A stretch of DNA of 37,410 nt from Alphaproteobacteria bacterium (GTDB lineage: Bacteria; Pseudomonadota; Alphaproteobacteria; GCA-2746255), in contig JAJFGH010000163.1 of NCBI GenBank assembly GCA_021776275.1, positions 1-37,410 on the forward strand, in the 5' to 3' direction. The translations under genes were made by a program, and so were the position numbers. Numbering within the stretch: the first letter of the stretch is position 1; every line of letters starts with the position of its first letter. Under the pieces are notes generated by a model. The model ran no database searches. It was given only the letters and a program-made list of their open reading frames with translations, and was not told the origin of the DNA. Positions 36,200-37,410 of the stretch are shown here, one piece after another.

Positions 36200-36595
36200 T
36201 TACGTGTCGTCGCCCTGGCCGCCCTTGGGCGGGCTTTTCGGGTGCAGCAACGCGTCGATCTTCGCCACCTCTTCAAAGGTAACGTCCGGCTCGAAGGCAA
36301 GTTCCGGCAAAAAGCGAAGCTTGGCGTGATGGCCGAGCTGGCCGCGCAGATAGGGGGCGGCGCGGCGAAGCGCCGAAAGGCTTTCCTCCATGCCTTCGCC
36401 GCCCAGGGGCGTGACAAAAACAATGGCGCGGCGCAAATCCGGCGTGGCGCGCACCTCGGTCACCGTGATCGGCGTGGCGCGCAACACCGGGTCGCGGAAA
36501 TGCCCGCGGCTTAGAATCTCGACGAGGGCGTGCCGGATTTCTTCGCCGATGCGAAGTTGCCGCTGGGAGGGGGCCTTGCCCCGGGAAGAAGCCAT
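36200..36595 (-). CDS. rbfA: 30S ribosome-binding factor RbfA
   Basis: 131 residues, a KH-fold protein. The RQLRIGEEIRHALVEILSRGHFRDP opening, VTVTEVRATPDLRRAIVFVTPL-like segment and LRFLPELAFEPDVTFEEVAKIDALL ending are characteristic. It binds the immature 30S subunit, assists 16S 5'-end maturation and cold adaptation. The C-terminal tail (KSPPKGGQGDDT) is short and polar. It follows infB by 41 bases and precedes truB. Confidence 0.96.
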   Translation of the reverse strand: MASSRGKAPSQRQLRIGEEIRHALVEILSRGHFRDPVLRATPITVTEVRATPDLRRAIVFVTPLGGEGMEESLSALRRAAPYLRGQLGHHAKLRFLPELAFEPDVTFEEVAKIDALLHPKSPPKGGQGDDT

Positions 36596-36636
36596 AATTG
36601 TTTCCGAATGTCGGGCGGGGCGCGAAGACGCTTTGC

Positions 36637-37410
36637 TTAAAACTTCCCGGCGGTCTCGGTGACCTCAAAGCATTCGATCACGTCCCCGACCTGGATGTCC
36701 TGATAGTTTTCAAATGCCATCCCGCAATCGTTGCCGCCGCGGACTTCTTTTACTTCGTCCTTGAACCGCTTCAACGTGCTCAGCTTGCCTTCGTGGATGA
36801 CGACGCTGTCCCGCAACAGCCGGACGCCGGCGCCGCGCCGAACCAGGCCATCCGTCACCATGCAGCCCGCGATCTTTCCGACCTTCGAGATGTTGAACAC
36901 CTCGCGAATTTCGGCGTTGCCGATATATTCCTCACGGCGAACCGGCGACAACATGCCTTCGAGGCCCGCCTTCACATCGCTGGTGACATCGTAGATGACC
37001 GAATAATAGCGGATGTCGACCCCGGCGCTCTTTGCCAGGTCGCGCGCCTGGGGATTTGCCCGCACGTTAAACCCGACGATCAGGGCGTTGGAAGCCGTCG
37101 CCAAGGTCACGTCCGATTCGTTGATGCCGCCGACGGCGGAATGCAGCACGACGACGGAAACTTCGTCGCTTTCTTGCGAAAGCTTCTCCAGGCTGTTGAC
37201 GATGGCCTCCACGGAGCCGTGCACATCGCCCTTGATGACCACCGGCAGCTCTTTCGCCGCGCCGCTGGCAATCTGGGAAAGCATTTCCTCAAGCGTGCCG
37301 CGCGTTTTCGTTGCCGCGTCCAATTTGCGTTCGCGCCGCTGGCGGTATTCCGCAATCTCGCGAGCATGGGCCTCGTTGTCGGCAACGACAAACTCGTCGC
37401 CCGCCATCGG
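36637..37410 (-). CDS. infB: Translation initiation factor IF-2 (C-terminal part; cut by window edge)
   Basis: About 257 C-terminal residues are visible; the frame is open to the right edge, so the G domain and N-terminal part lie outside. The visible part starts just after the EF-Tu-like domain 2 ([28 protein letters not shown]) and includes the domain 3 signature [48 protein letters not shown], and the C2 domain ending [22 protein letters not shown], which binds formyl-Met-tRNA. It heads this part of the operon; nusA probably lies upstream. Confidence 0.97.
   Translation of the reverse strand, partial: PMAGDEFVVADNEAHAREIAEYRQRRERKLDAATKTRGTLEEMLSQIASGAAKELPVVIKGDVHGSVEAIVNSLEKLSQESDEVSVVVLHSAVGGINESDVTLATASNALIVGFNVRANPQARDLAKSAGVDIRYYSVIYDVTSDVKAGLEGMLSPVRREEYIGNAEIREVFNISKVGKIAGCMVTDGLVRRGAGVRLLRDSVVIHEGKLSTLKRFKDEVKEVRGGNDCGMAFENYQDIQVGDVIECFEVTETAGKF

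Overview
The window is a chromosomal segment of a high-GC alphaproteobacterium, most likely Rhodospirillales-like. The main reasons are an Irr-type Fur regulator with a matching iron-control-element palindrome, the ubiE/coaBC/dut grouping beside mutM, and the rubrerythrin / Fe-S reductase-like / DUF3501 group. The genus cannot be fixed from sequence alone. I see no insertion sequence, prophage, CRISPR array, rRNA or tRNA. Almost all genes have the same GC-rich third-position codon style, so the segment reads as resident chromosome rather than an island.

Layout. 1-2.9 kb: the 3' part of a type I secretion ABC ATPase, its HlyD adaptor, and an oppositely oriented PqqD-like gene. 3.0-4.55 kb: a two-gene ABC-2 exporter. 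4.7-11.4 kb: an interleaved cobalamin/sirohaem region (histidine phosphatase, SYLF protein, cobQ, cbiB/cobD, cbiX, a secreted ankyrin protein, cobA), with two convergent pairs sharing a CTAA stop overlap, then a SCO copper chaperone (to 12.0 kb). 12.0-18.4 kb: the replication cluster dnaA-dnaN-recF-gyrB, all on the minus strand in ancestral order, followed by a 625-base gene-poor interval. 19.0-21.4 kb: mutM, a small exported protein, enoyl-CoA hydratase and rpsT on the minus strand. 21.5-26.5 kb, plus strand: ubiE, coaBC, dut, an Rrf2 regulator, cysK and an E1-like (MoeB/ThiF) enzyme. 26.5-28.1 kb: a 2-hydroxyacid dehydrogenase diverging from an exported SH3-domain protein. 28.1-31.2 kb: DUF3501, a CCG-domain Fe-S protein, rubrerythrin and Irr. 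31.3-32.7 kb: a nitronate monooxygenase family protein. 32.7 kb to the end: pnp-rpsO-truB-rbfA-infB, the classic translation/RNA-decay operon, with infB cut by the window edge.

How the parts work together. The replication cluster supplies initiator, sliding clamp, gap-repair protein and gyrase. CobA, CbiX, CbiB and CobQ cover early and late steps of corrinoid synthesis; most of the pathway must lie elsewhere. Rrf2-cysK-E1-like suggests a sulfur-assimilation unit. Irr next to a rubrerythrin operon whose upstream region carries a perfect TTAGAA-N3-TTCTAA palindrome suggests iron- or haem-responsive control of a peroxide/iron module with two uncharacterised members; I regard this as the most interesting part of the window. 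Other oddities: an H-loop Asn in the secretion ATPase, a MutM zinc finger lacking its fourth Cys, absence of ubiB between ubiE and coaBC, and paired direct repeats plus an orphan terminator upstream of dnaA.
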